The notes beneath the pieces are model-generated. The model was given only the letters and a program-made list of their open reading frames with translations. It was not told the origin of the DNA and made no database searches. Shown here piece by piece: positions 7,930-17,043 of a stretch of DNA of 64,000 nucleotides; within the stretch, counting starts at the first letter, position 1, and every line of letters starts with the position of its first letter. The stretch covers positions 124,001 through 188,000 of the forward strand of contig NZ_JACVFC010000007.1 in NCBI RefSeq assembly GCF_014529935.1, given 5' to 3'. Source of the DNA: Chitinophaga qingshengii (GTDB lineage: Bacteria; Bacteroidota; Bacteroidia; Chitinophagales; Chitinophagaceae). The translations under genes were made by a program, and so were the position numbers.

Positions 7930-8919
7930 ATGATGAACAAAAACTATCAAGATTATCTGATGGAAGATTTTCTGGCGGATGAATATTTTATCCGCTGGGT
8001 GAAATCTCCTGACGCCTCGGCTAACGCTTTCTGGAAGCAGCTTTCCGCTGATATGCCGGAGAAGGCTGCGCTGATGCGGGAAGCGAAGGAGATCGTATAT
8101 GCATTGTCCACACCGGTGGTCGATAAAAACGATGAAGGCAAAACGAAAGTGTGGCAGGCCGTCCTGGAAAACATAGCGCAGCAGCCAGTACAGCGTATTC
8201 CGCGTTATCGCCGGCCCTTGCTGGCAGCGGCTTCTGTGTTGTTACTCCTGGCGCTGGGCGCCACCTGGTATTTTACTTCTACCGTCACCATTCGTACAGG
8301 ATATGGAGAAACCAGGCAAATCCGGTTACCCGACAATTCTTCATTGGTGCTCAACGCACGCTCCGAAGCATCGTATGCCCGTAGCTGGTCTGTTACGGGG
8401 AAACGGGTGGTGACCGTGGAAGGCGAAGCCTTCTTCGATGTAAAACATACCGGCGATACATTCCGCGTACAGGCAGGGGATGCCCGCATCACCGTACTGG
8501 GCACGGCTTTTAACGTTCGTCAGCGGAGCGGTATTACCGCCGTGGTATTACAACGCGGACGTGTACGCGTCGACGTGATAAACGGCAGGGAACTACCAGC
8601 CTTCCTGCTGCCGGGCGATGGATGGTCGCTTGCCCGTCAACACCCCCCGGTGGTGATGCATGCCGTAGATACCCTGGCCGCCACCGCCTGGACACGGCAT
8701 GAACTATTGCTCAACGCCACCAAAGTAAAAGATATCATTCAGCTATTGAAAGAAAACTACGGGTATACGGTCATATTGCAGGACACTACCCTCGGTGAAC
8801 GTGAAATTAAGGGCAGGATACCTATGCAACAGGAGAAAGACCTGCTTTTCGTATTGTCCAGGATATTGGATATAGACATTCAACAGAAAAAAGATACGCT
8901 TTTGTTCACTGCGAAATAG
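7930..8919 (+). CDS. FecR family anti-sigma factor
   Basis: 329 residues from ATG 7930 (MMNKNYQDYLMEDF); a GTG 12 bases earlier is in frame. The N-terminal 90 residues are cytoplasmic and bind the sigma factor. One membrane helix follows (PLLAAASVLLLLALGATWYF, about 97-116). The periplasmic FecR domain follows (GYGETRQIRLPDNSSLVLNA, GEAFFDVKH, ITVLGTAFNVR), then a C-terminal DUF4974-like domain (NATKVKDIIQLLKENYGYTV). It passes a signal from the STN domain of the SusC protein to the sigma factor across the inner membrane. The order sigma, FecR, SusC, SusD is the canonical one. Confidence 0.93.
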   Translation: MMNKNYQDYLMEDFLADEYFIRWVKSPDASANAFWKQLSADMPEKAALMREAKEIVYALSTPVVDKNDEGKTKVWQAVLENIAQQPVQRIPRYRRPLLAAASVLLLLALGATWYFTSTVTIRTGYGETRQIRLPDNSSLVLNARSEASYARSWSVTGKRVVTVEGEAFFDVKHTGDTFRVQAGDARITVLGTAFNVRQRSGITAVVLQRGRVRVDVINGRELPAFLLPGDGWSLARQHPPVVMHAVDTLAATAWTRHELLLNATKVKDIIQLLKENYGYTVILQDTTLGEREIKGRIPMQQEKDLLFVLSRILDIDIQQKKDTLLFTAK

Positions 8920-8957
8920 TGATCGATTATTTATCAACCAAACAACCAACCAAGTCA

Positions 8958-11900
8958 ATGATGAAGGAAGCACAGTTACGCAAAACTGTGGCGATGGTTT
9001 GTTCATTGCTGTTTTGTATGCAACTCGCATACGCACAAATGAAAACCATGCCGCTGACCGCTGCGTTAAAGGAAATTACCCGCCTCTATGGTACCAGTTT
9101 CGTGTATGAAAACAGCCTGCTGGACGACATTTCCACCTCGGTGGACATCGGCGCATTTAAGGGCAAATCGGTGGAAGCCGTGCTGAAAGAAGTACTATAC
9201 CAAAAGGGATACCTCTTTCTGTATGTTAACGACAATACCTATACGATTGTGAAAGATGTACGGCGTAAAACAGCACCGGCAAACACCGCAGCGGTTAATG
9301 CACCAGTGCGGGAACTAACGGCCATCAACGATCCGCTGCTGGTGCGTGGCCGGGTGACCGACGAAAACGGCAACCCGTTACCAGGTGTCACCATCAAACC
9401 TGCCTCGGGAAAAGCCGGCGCCTTTACGGATGGTAATGGTCAATATATCTTACGGCTATCCAAACCAGGTGAACTGCTCACCTTTACGTTTATAGGTTAC
9501 CGTACGCAGTCAGTTGCCGGGAAACCCAATCTGGACGTTGCCCTGACATCAGATAATATCCAGCTGAAACAGGTGGAAGTGTCTACCGGTTACCAGACTA
9601 TCGCTAAAGAAAGAGCTACCGGCTCTTTCGCACAGGTACAGGCCAAAGACATGGAGCGCAAAATCACTACCAACGTAATAGACAAGATGGAAGGTATGGT
9701 CAGCGGTCTATTGGTGACCAGCAATCCACCGGATGCCAGCGGCCGTCCTTCTAAAGGTTCTTCACTGGCACTTCGCGGGCGTAATACCTTCAAAGCGGCG
9801 CAGGACCCGTTGATCGTTATAGATGGCTTCCCATACGAAGGAGATCTCTCCATGATCAACCCGGAAGATATTGACCGCATCACCTTTCTGAAAGATGCTG
9901 CGGCAGCCTCCATCTGGGGTGTTCGTGCAGCCAATGGCGTAGTGGTGATAGAAACACAAAAAGGAAAACAACAACGCCGGCAAATCAATTTCTCTACCAA
10001 CTTCACGCTGGGAGGCCGGCCCAACCTGGATTACCGCCCGATAGCCGGTGCTGCGGCCTACCTCGATTTTGAAAAAGAAGCAGTCGATAAAAATCTGTTG
10101 CCTGATCCCACCGGCCGTCTGTTGCCCGCGGTGAGCGCCGGTTCCGATATCTTCTTCCGCTACAAACGCGGGGAAATTACGGCTGCACAGCGGGATGCAC
10201 TGGTAGCCCAGCTCGCCGGCTATGACTATAAATCACAATACCAGCAATACCTGCTGCAACGGCAACAGGTGCAGCAATACAACCTATCCATGAGCGGAGG
10301 CAACGACTTCGCTCAGTACTACATCTCCGGTTCTATCAGCGATGAACTGCCCGTGGCCAAAGGGAACCGCAATACCCGCGTAACCCTCAACTCCACCAAC
10401 AACTTCAAACTCAATAAAAAGCTGGACGCCAACCTGGGCATCATGGCCGTGATGAATACCGCCAAACTCAACGGCCTGGGCTTGTCGCCACTGGAACCTG
10501 GTCCCGGTACCCTGTTGCCTTATGATCGTATCGTAGACGACAACGGTCGCGCGATACAATATGCCCGCGCTTTCAACGGCCGCGCACTGGACTCCCTGCA
10601 ACGGCTGGGATACCTGCCCTGGCGCTACGACTACCTCGCTGAACTGGCAAATGCCGATAATACCAGCCGTCTGAACCTCTACCGCATCAACGGCGGTTTT
10701 AACTATCGTGTCGTTCCCGGTCTGACAGCTACTTTAAGCGGACTGTATGAACGCTCTTTCCAGCGTAACCGCAAGTATTCCAATCCGGATACCTATCTGA
10801 GCAGGAACACGTTTAACAACGCAACCTCCACTACCGGCACCAACCCTGTAACCCTGGTGTACGGACTGCCACAGGGCGGTATACTGGACCTCAGCAACGC
10901 AGACATGGAACATTACGATATCCGCGGACAGCTGAACCTTAACCGGCAGTTTGGAAAACGCCACCGGATTGATGCCGTTGCCGGCAGTGAAATCCGGCAG
11001 GTGTGGACCAGCACCGCCGCTACCCGTCTGTACGGATACGACGATCAAACACTGGCTTCTATGCCGGTGAACTATAACACCAACTACAAAACCGCAGTGA
11101 GCGGCAACAATAATAAGCCCGCATTGCCTAACAGCCTGGGTGACATGAGGGATCGTTTCCTGTCGTGGTACGGCAACGCCAACTACACCTATAACAACCG
11201 GTATGTATTTTCCGGTAGCGCCAGGCTGGATGATTCCAACCTGTTCGGCGCCAGTAAACAATATCGCGCCACACCTTTATGGTCGCTCGGCGGTATGTGG
11301 AAACTGGGAGAGGAGTCGTTTATGCAACTGGCTTTTCTGAACCGCCTTAATCTGCGCGTAACCTATGGCGTGAACGGAAACGTGGATAAAAGCACCAGTC
11401 CCTTCCTGATAGCGGCGGTATCTTCTTTCCCGGACTATTACAGCGGACAGCCCTATGCCAGTATCAGCAATCCTGCTAACCCGTTACTGCGTTGGGAAAA
11501 AACAAAAACTTTCAACGTCGGCGCCGACTTCTCTTTCTGGGACAGCCGCCTCGATGTAACGGTAGACGTATACCGCAAACACAGCTACGATCTGTTGGGG
11601 CCGGCTGAGTTCAACGCTACCTATGGTTTTACCACCCTCACCGTGAACACCGCTGAACTGCGTAACCATGGTGTAGATGTAAATCTGTCTGCTGCCCTCA
11701 TACAACGGAAAAACATCAACTGGCGGGCCATCATGAACCTGGGGTATAATGAAAATAAAGTCGCTTCTTCCAACCTGCAACGGGAAAACGTGAACTATTA
11801 TGTGAACAGCGGCACCGGTGTAAACCCTGTCAAAGGAAAACCGATTGAAGGTATTTACAGCTACCACTATGGCGGTCTTGACAGCATCGGCAGACCTACG

Positions 11901-12479
11901 GTGCTCTCTGAAAGTGGTAAACGTAACCTGGCCAACAGCGATATCTCCGGCGATTTGTCTACCCTTGCCTACAGCGGCACCACGGTACCCCGTTACTTTG
12001 GCGGACTAACCAACATCGTGCGTTATAAACAGCTGGAGCTGTCATTTTTGATCACGTTTAAAATGGGATATGTGTTCCGCCGCCCTACGGTAGAATACTT
12101 CAGCTATTCCACGCAGAAATCGGTACACAGCGATATCGCCGATCGCTGGCGCAGCGCCGGTGATGAAGCACATACCAACGTACCGGTAGTACCATCCAGC
12201 ACCATCAACTATGATAACGGCTGGTATGCGAAATCAGACAAGCTGATTGAAAGCGGTAATCATATCCGTTTGCGGGAAATATCGCTGTCATATGATTTGC
12301 CGGCTTACCTGCTGCGTCCCATACATATGCAGCGTTTGTCGCTGATGGCCTATGGCCGTAACCTGGCGTTGTGGACGCAGAATAAAGCAGGCATCGATCC
12401 GGACTATGTTCCCGGCTCCTACTATTCCATGCTGCCACCTGCGCGTTCTTTTGCAGTGGGCCTGAAAACAACTTTCTAA
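8958..12479 (+). CDS. SusC/RagA family TonB-dependent outer-membrane transporter with STN signalling domain
   Basis: 1173 residues from ATG 8958 (MMKEAQLRKTV, signal peptide ending AYAQ); a GTG at 8919 is in frame but would precede the signal peptide. Domains in order: STN (about 28-100; LTAALKEITRLYGTSFVYE), CarboxypepD-regulatory plug extension (about 130-205; VRGRVTDENGNPLPGVTI), TonB plug (about 220-340; LRGRNTFKAAQDPLIVIDG), then a 22-strand barrel ending in KTTF. It imports a large ligand together with the SusD lipoprotein, powered by TonB. The STN domain marks it as a signal transducer to the FecR/ECF pair encoded upstream. The substrate is unknown: no glycosidase or peptidase of a utilisation locus is attached. 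Confidence 0.95.
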   Translation: MMKEAQLRKTVAMVCSLLFCMQLAYAQMKTMPLTAALKEITRLYGTSFVYENSLLDDISTSVDIGAFKGKSVEAVLKEVLYQKGYLFLYVNDNTYTIVKDVRRKTAPANTAAVNAPVRELTAINDPLLVRGRVTDENGNPLPGVTIKPASGKAGAFTDGNGQYILRLSKPGELLTFTFIGYRTQSVAGKPNLDVALTSDNIQLKQVEVSTGYQTIAKERATGSFAQVQAKDMERKITTNVIDKMEGMVSGLLVTSNPPDASGRPSKGSSLALRGRNTFKAAQDPLIVIDGFPYEGDLSMINPEDIDRITFLKDAAAASIWGVRAANGVVVIETQKGKQQRRQINFSTNFTLGGRPNLDYRPIAGAAAYLDFEKEAVDKNLLPDPTGRLLPAVSAGSDIFFRYKRGEITAAQRDALVAQLAGYDYKSQYQQYLLQRQQVQQYNLSMSGGNDFAQYYISGSISDELPVAKGNRNTRVTLNSTNNFKLNKKLDANLGIMAVMNTAKLNGLGLSPLEPGPGTLLPYDRIVDDNGRAIQYARAFNGRALDSLQRLGYLPWRYDYLAELANADNTSRLNLYRINGGFNYRVVPGLTATLSGLYERSFQRNRKYSNPDTYLSRNTFNNATSTTGTNPVTLVYGLPQGGILDLSNADMEHYDIRGQLNLNRQFGKRHRIDAVAGSEIRQVWTSTAATRLYGYDDQTLASMPVNYNTNYKTAVSGNNNKPALPNSLGDMRDRFLSWYGNANYTYNNRYVFSGSARLDDSNLFGASKQYRATPLWSLGGMWKLGEESFMQLAFLNRLNLRVTYGVNGNVDKSTSPFLIAAVSSFPDYYSGQPYASISNPANPLLRWEKTKTFNVGADFSFWDSRLDVTVDVYRKHSYDLLGPAEFNATYGFTTLTVNTAELRNHGVDVNLSAALIQRKNINWRAIMNLGYNENKVASSNLQRENVNYYVNSGTGVNPVKGKPIEGIYSYHYGGLDSIGRPTVLSESGKRNLANSDISGDLSTLAYSGTTVPRYFGGLTNIVRYKQLELSFLITFKMGYVFRRPTVEYFSYSTQKSVHSDIADRWRSAGDEAHTNVPVVPSSTINYDNGWYAKSDKLIESGNHIRLREISLSYDLPAYLLRPIHMQRLSLMAYGRNLALWTQNKAGIDPDYVPGSYYSMLPPARSFAVGLKTTF

Positions 12480-12497
12480 TCTTAAAACCATTGACTG

Positions 12498-13859
12498 ATG
12501 TTGCGTACTTTGATATATGCCACTGCATTGATAACCCTGGCGGGTTGCGGCAGAGACTACCTCGATATAAAACCGAAAGGAAAAGTAATTCCATCTTCGT
12601 ATAAGGATTACCGTTTGTTGCTGAATAATGAAAACAACCTGACGCCCTCATATGGCACCGATGAACTGGCGTCCGACAACGTGGAGTATTACGAGCAGAC
12701 CGGGATCGACTACCTGGGTACCTCCGGCTATAAGATACACACCTGGCAGGACGGAGCGTTTATGTCTACAGACAATGACGCCCAATGGAGCAATTTGTAC
12801 AAACAGGTGTATCTCGCCAATGTGGTGCTGGATGGTATGAAAACGCTGACCGATGCCGCTGAAAAGGACCGCAATCAACTGATGGGGGAGGCACTGGTGC
12901 ACCGGTCGTTTGCGTACCTGTCGCTCGTCAATCTCTATGCTGTACAATATGATGCCGCCTCCGCGGCTACCGACAAAGGCGTACCGTTGCTGCTGACGCC
13001 TTCCACCGATGCCAAATTAAACCGCGCTTCCGTGAAGGCCGTCTATGATCAGTTGCTGGCCGATCTGCGCCAGGCGACCACATTGCTGGGCACTGCCAGT
13101 ACCAGTGCTTACGAGCCCTCACTGGCAGCCGCTTATGCCTTGCAAGCCCGGGCTTATCTTATCCGGGGTGAATACCAGGAAGCATTAAACGCAGCTTCCA
13201 AAACGCTGGAAATAAAAAATAAGCTGTCGGACTATAACCAGTTTGCAGCAAATCCCCGTAATACCTATCCGGAAAACAGAAACAATCCGGAGACCATTCT
13301 CATGAAAACGGTATCCAACACCTATGGCTGGTTTTCGCTGAGTAAAGACCTGCAAACGGAATTTAAGGACTCTATCATAGACCTGCGCTATAAGATATTG
13401 TTTACCACTACTACCGCGCCTTTTGTGGGACGGCTGTATTATTATGGGGAGTTCCTGTTGTTTGACGCCCGACTGGTAGGGCCTACCGTACCGGAGATGT
13501 ATTTAATACGTGCCGAGTGCCAGGCCCGTCTGAACCATCCCGCAGAAGCTATGCAGGACCTGAACACCCTGCGTAAAATGCGCATCCTGCAAGCTGCTTA
13601 TGTACCGGCTACAGCCGCCACGGCAGACGATGCCCTGTTGCAGGTGTTGTCCGAACGGCGGCGGGAACTGTGTTTCAAAGGTGCGCGTTTGTTCGATTTG
13701 AAACGGCTCAACAAAGAGCCGCGTTTTGCAAAAACACTCACGCATACCTATAACGGACAAACCTATACGCTGAAGCCCAACGACTATCACTATGTGTATC
13801 CCGTTGTACCCAAGCTGATACAGATGAACCCGGAGCTGGAACCGAATGAAAGAAAATAA
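12498..13859 (+). CDS. SusD/RagB family substrate-binding lipoprotein
   Basis: 453 residues starting 18 bp after the SusC stop. The lipobox is LITLAGC (Cys about residue 17), so the protein is a lipoprotein at the cell surface where it caps the SusC barrel. SusD features: YLDIKPKGKVIPSSYKDYRLLL at the start of the mature chain, TPR-like helices (YALQARAYLIRGEYQEALNA), and the C-terminal LYLIRAE-like MYLIRAECQARL with RRRELCFKGARLFDLKR. It is somewhat short for SusD (usually 480-600), as in many signalling-linked pairs. Confidence 0.93.
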   Translation: MLRTLIYATALITLAGCGRDYLDIKPKGKVIPSSYKDYRLLLNNENNLTPSYGTDELASDNVEYYEQTGIDYLGTSGYKIHTWQDGAFMSTDNDAQWSNLYKQVYLANVVLDGMKTLTDAAEKDRNQLMGEALVHRSFAYLSLVNLYAVQYDAASAATDKGVPLLLTPSTDAKLNRASVKAVYDQLLADLRQATTLLGTASTSAYEPSLAAAYALQARAYLIRGEYQEALNAASKTLEIKNKLSDYNQFAANPRNTYPENRNNPETILMKTVSNTYGWFSLSKDLQTEFKDSIIDLRYKILFTTTTAPFVGRLYYYGEFLLFDARLVGPTVPEMYLIRAECQARLNHPAEAMQDLNTLRKMRILQAAYVPATAATADDALLQVLSERRRELCFKGARLFDLKRLNKEPRFAKTLTHTYNGQTYTLKPNDYHYVYPVVPKLIQMNPELEPNERK

Positions 13860-13873
13860 CCAACCATCAAAAA

Positions 13874-13915
13874 ACGGCGGCGGATATCCCCTCATCCAGG
13901 ATTCCGCCGTCTTAT
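13874..13915 (+). terminator. Likely terminator after SusD
   Basis: ACGGCGG (13874-13880) pairs with CCGCCGT (13904-13910), with a 23-base loop and a short T-rich tail. The loop is long and the U-tract weak, so termination may be partial. Confidence 0.45.
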
Positions 13916-14042
13916 ATGGCTAAAGATCGCCGCCGGGATGGTGTTTTGAACCGCTGATAAAAAACGGGGGGACAACAGCAGCACTATACACGAAAGACGC
14001 TTAAATTGAGCTGGTAAAAACAAACCAACACATTAACTTATC

Positions 14043-15281
14043 ATGAAAAAATTATTATTACTGTTAACCGCCTGGTTGCCGTTAGCCACGATGGCACAGG
14101 AGCAGGGTATTCATTTTGAACATGCCCTCAGCTGGAAGGAAGTGAAGGCGAAAGCCAAAAAAGAAGGCAAGTTTATTTTTATGGATTGTTTCACCACCTG
14201 GTGCGGTCCCTGTAAGATGATGAGCCGCGAAATCTTCCCCCTGCAGGTAGTCGGTGAGTTCTTCAACGACAAATTTGTATCGGTGAAAGTACAGATGGAC
14301 AAAACACCACAGGACGACGAGGCGGTAAAAAGCTGGTACGCCGACGCTGCCGCTATTGCAAAGGAGTATAGCGTGATGGCTTACCCTACGTTTCTGTATT
14401 TCTCTCCGGAGGGCAAGCTGGTGCACCTGGTGGTGGGCGGCGACAGCGCCACCGGATTTATTGCCGCTTCTGCAAAAGCCCTGAAGCCGGAAACGCAGTA
14501 TTACACCCGTATGGAGACAACGGTCAAACAGGCAGGCAATCAGCCTGATACGCTGAAACGCCTGGCGGAAGAAGCGCTGGAAGTCTATGACGGCCGCTAC
14601 TCCGTATTGTTTGCCGGGCGGTATCTTAAAGCCGTTCCCGATGTTTTTGCGCCGGAGGTAGTACGTTTTATGGATAAGTTTACCCGCAGCAGCAAGGACC
14701 CTGGCTTTGCTATCTTCCGTAAAAATCCGGAAAAAATCAACCAGGTAATGGGATCACATTTTGCGGAAAACAGGGTACAGCAGATTATCATGGGAGAGGA
14801 GATCTACAAAGACATGAGAGGTGGTATTCCACCAGATGTAAAAGCTGTTACGGCGCGTTTGCAGAAGAAATACCCCGATCTGGCGCCTATGCTCGTGCAG
14901 CGCTTTCAGTTGAGCGAGTACCTGCGTAACAAAGCCTACGATCAGTTTGAGAAAAACGTACAGGCTTATGTTAAAAAGTATAACAAACAACTTTCTCCAT
15001 CGGAATTAAACGGCTATGCCCGTTCTATTGGCCGGTTTGGCACGGACACGGCTATGCTGCGTACTGCGCTGGCCTGGAGCGAAAGCGCCTCAAAAGAAAA
15101 TGCCACACCGGATGCCGCTACCGTGCAGGCGGTGTTGTGGTATAAACTGGGTGATGCAGCTAAAGCTGTCAGTATGCAGGAAACGGCTGTCAATATGCTC
15201 CCTGCTGGTGAGGAATACAAATACATGAGAGAATCTTACCAGAAAACACTGGACAAGATGAAGAAGGGCGAGAAGCTCTGA
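14043..15281 (+). CDS. Secreted thioredoxin-fold protein, first of a tandem pair
   Basis: 412 residues with a signal peptide (KLLLLLTAWLPLATMAQ). Residues about 25-140 are a thioredoxin fold with the active site TTWCGPCKMMS near 58 and the cis-proline region MAYPTFLYFSPEGK. The C-terminal 270 residues are helical and without known motif. It probably reduces or isomerises disulfides in the periplasm. It follows the SusC/SusD pair after a probable terminator. Its upstream 110 bases closely resemble those of the next gene, so the two arose by tandem duplication including the leader. Confidence 0.88.
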   Translation: MKKLLLLLTAWLPLATMAQEQGIHFEHALSWKEVKAKAKKEGKFIFMDCFTTWCGPCKMMSREIFPLQVVGEFFNDKFVSVKVQMDKTPQDDEAVKSWYADAAAIAKEYSVMAYPTFLYFSPEGKLVHLVVGGDSATGFIAASAKALKPETQYYTRMETTVKQAGNQPDTLKRLAEEALEVYDGRYSVLFAGRYLKAVPDVFAPEVVRFMDKFTRSSKDPGFAIFRKNPEKINQVMGSHFAENRVQQIIMGEEIYKDMRGGIPPDVKAVTARLQKKYPDLAPMLVQRFQLSEYLRNKAYDQFEKNVQAYVKKYNKQLSPSELNGYARSIGRFGTDTAMLRTALAWSESASKENATPDAATVQAVLWYKLGDAAKAVSMQETAVNMLPAGEEYKYMRESYQKTLDKMKKGEKL

Positions 15282-15308
15282 TATAGAAGTTACTGGAATA
15301 ATTATACA

Positions 15309-15340
15309 GGGCGCCTCCATCAGAGGGGGCGCCCTTTTCT
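15309..15340 (+). terminator. Rho-independent terminator
   Basis: GGGCGCCTC pairs with the G-rich GGGGCGCCC arm (15309-15334), followed by TTTTCTTTT. It separates the two thioredoxin-fold genes. Confidence 0.8.
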
Positions 15341-15478
15341 TTTGGCTTTAACTTGTCTAGTGGGTGCTGGCCGTCGGGATCGTGTTTTTACCGTTGGTCA
15401 AAAACGAAACTATAACAAAGGGGCGTATACGAAAAATACTTAAATTGAAGTCGTAAAACCAAACCAACACATTAATTT

Positions 15479-16711
15479 ATGATCAAGAAATTATTATTGT
15501 TAGCCTCCTGGTTGCCGTTTGCTGCTATGGCACAGGAAAAAGGTATGCACTTCGAGCATGGCTCCACCTGGGCCGAGATCAAAGCCAAAGCCAAAGCAGA
15601 GAACAAATACATCTTCGTGGACTGCTTCACTACCTGGTGCGGCCCTTGTAAGTATATGTCGGCCAACGTTTTCCCCCAGGAAAAAGTAGGGGAGTTCATG
15701 AATGCGAAGTACCTCAACGTAAAGGTGCAAATGGACCAGACCCCCAAAGACGATGAAGAGGTGAAAAAATGGTATGATGATGCCCAAAAGATAGCGAAAG
15801 ACTATAGCGTCCGTGCTTATCCAACCTTCCTGGTGTTTTCACCGGATGGTACCATCGTCGACCGTCAGATAGGCGGTGGAGAAGCAGACCAGTTCATTGA
15901 GAGATTCACTGCTTCCCTGGACCCTAATCAACAATATTACCCCCAGCTGGAAAAGTATAAGAACGGTCAGAAAGACACCGCTTTCCTGCGTAAACTGGCC
16001 TACCTGGCGCGGGATAAATATGATGAAAAGAACGCCTCCGAGGTTGCGAAAGCTTATCTTGCCCAACAGAAAGATCTTTACACACCCGGTAATATTGATT
16101 TCGTAGGTAAATTTACCAATAGTTCCAAAGACCCTGGTTTTGACATGTTCCTGCATCATGGCGATAAAATCAATAAGGTTCTGGGACCCGGCACGGCAGA
16201 AGCCAAAATAATGGACATCGCCGGTAGGGAAGAAGTATTCCCTGCACTGCGTACAAAAGATGACAGTGCACCGGACTGGGCAGCCCTCGAAAAAAAGGTA
16301 AAAGCTAAATATCCATCTGTTGCAGAAGAACTGATACTGAAAACCAAAATCCAGTATTTCAGTTATAAAAACGACGGTGATAACGCGGTCGCCAGCATTG
16401 TCGCCTATATGAAAAAATATGGTCACAAAGCTGATCCGCAGGCACTCAACGAATATGCCTGGACCATCTTTGAAAAATGCAACGATCTGAAATGCATAGA
16501 ACAAGCGCTGGAATGGAGCAAACGTTCCTTCAAAGACAACGAAATGCCCGCATTCATGGATACCTACGCCAACCTGCTGTACAAAGCCGGTAAAAAGGCG
16601 GATGCCCTGGCCTGGGAAGAAAAAGCGATGAACAAAGCTAATGGCGACGAGAAAAAGAACTACGAAACTACCCTGGAGAAAATGAAAAAAGGGGAGAAGT
16701 ACTGGAATTAA
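15479..16711 (+). CDS. Secreted thioredoxin-fold protein, second of a tandem pair
   Basis: 410 residues, paralogous to the gene at 14043 over its whole length: signal peptide (LLLLASWLPFAAMAQ), thioredoxin active site TTWCGPCKYMS near residue 58, VRAYPTFLVFSPDG, then a similar helical C-terminal domain (KFTNSSKDPGF and EKMKKGEKYWN matching KFTRSSKDPGF and DKMKKGEKL in the first copy). The active site is intact in both. It has its own leader, homologous to that of the first copy, and its own strong terminator, so it can be expressed alone. The function is likely redox work in the periplasm. Confidence 0.88.
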   Translation: MIKKLLLLASWLPFAAMAQEKGMHFEHGSTWAEIKAKAKAENKYIFVDCFTTWCGPCKYMSANVFPQEKVGEFMNAKYLNVKVQMDQTPKDDEEVKKWYDDAQKIAKDYSVRAYPTFLVFSPDGTIVDRQIGGGEADQFIERFTASLDPNQQYYPQLEKYKNGQKDTAFLRKLAYLARDKYDEKNASEVAKAYLAQQKDLYTPGNIDFVGKFTNSSKDPGFDMFLHHGDKINKVLGPGTAEAKIMDIAGREEVFPALRTKDDSAPDWAALEKKVKAKYPSVAEELILKTKIQYFSYKNDGDNAVASIVAYMKKYGHKADPQALNEYAWTIFEKCNDLKCIEQALEWSKRSFKDNEMPAFMDTYANLLYKAGKKADALAWEEKAMNKANGDEKKNYETTLEKMKKGEKYWN

Positions 16712-16734
16712 GAGATAGCTGTTTATCAGCCATG

Positions 16735-16762
16735 AGGCCTACCGAAAGGTAGGCCTTTTTTA
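16735..16762 (+). terminator. Rho-independent terminator
   Basis: Perfect 9-bp stem AGGCCTACC/GGTAGGCCT with a GAAA tetraloop (16735-16756), followed by TTTTT. Confidence 0.92.
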
Positions 16763-17043
16763 TTACCAGGATTTCCTGCATTCGTAAACAATAATCGTAA
16801 AGCAACAATACCCGGTTTATTATCTGTACCCATTCACCCATTCTCATGGGTATCCCGGGTGCACGGCTATCCGAAATACACGACAAAGGCATGCAGCAGG
16901 TGGATTTCCGGGATACTGAACATTATCGTATCACCCATTTCTTTTCTGAATAATCCGGACATGTATCTCCGGTATCTGTAGCCGTTTGCCCGTTTCCCCG
17001 GATTTACCTACATTGCCTGCCTAACAATGTTATATCAAACAAC
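16763..17043. other. Intergenic region before pepD
   Basis: No gene. There is an inverted repeat TACCCAT (16827-16833) / ATGGGTA (16846-16852). No exact TAnnTTTG box was seen; nothing else stands out. Confidence 0.4.
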
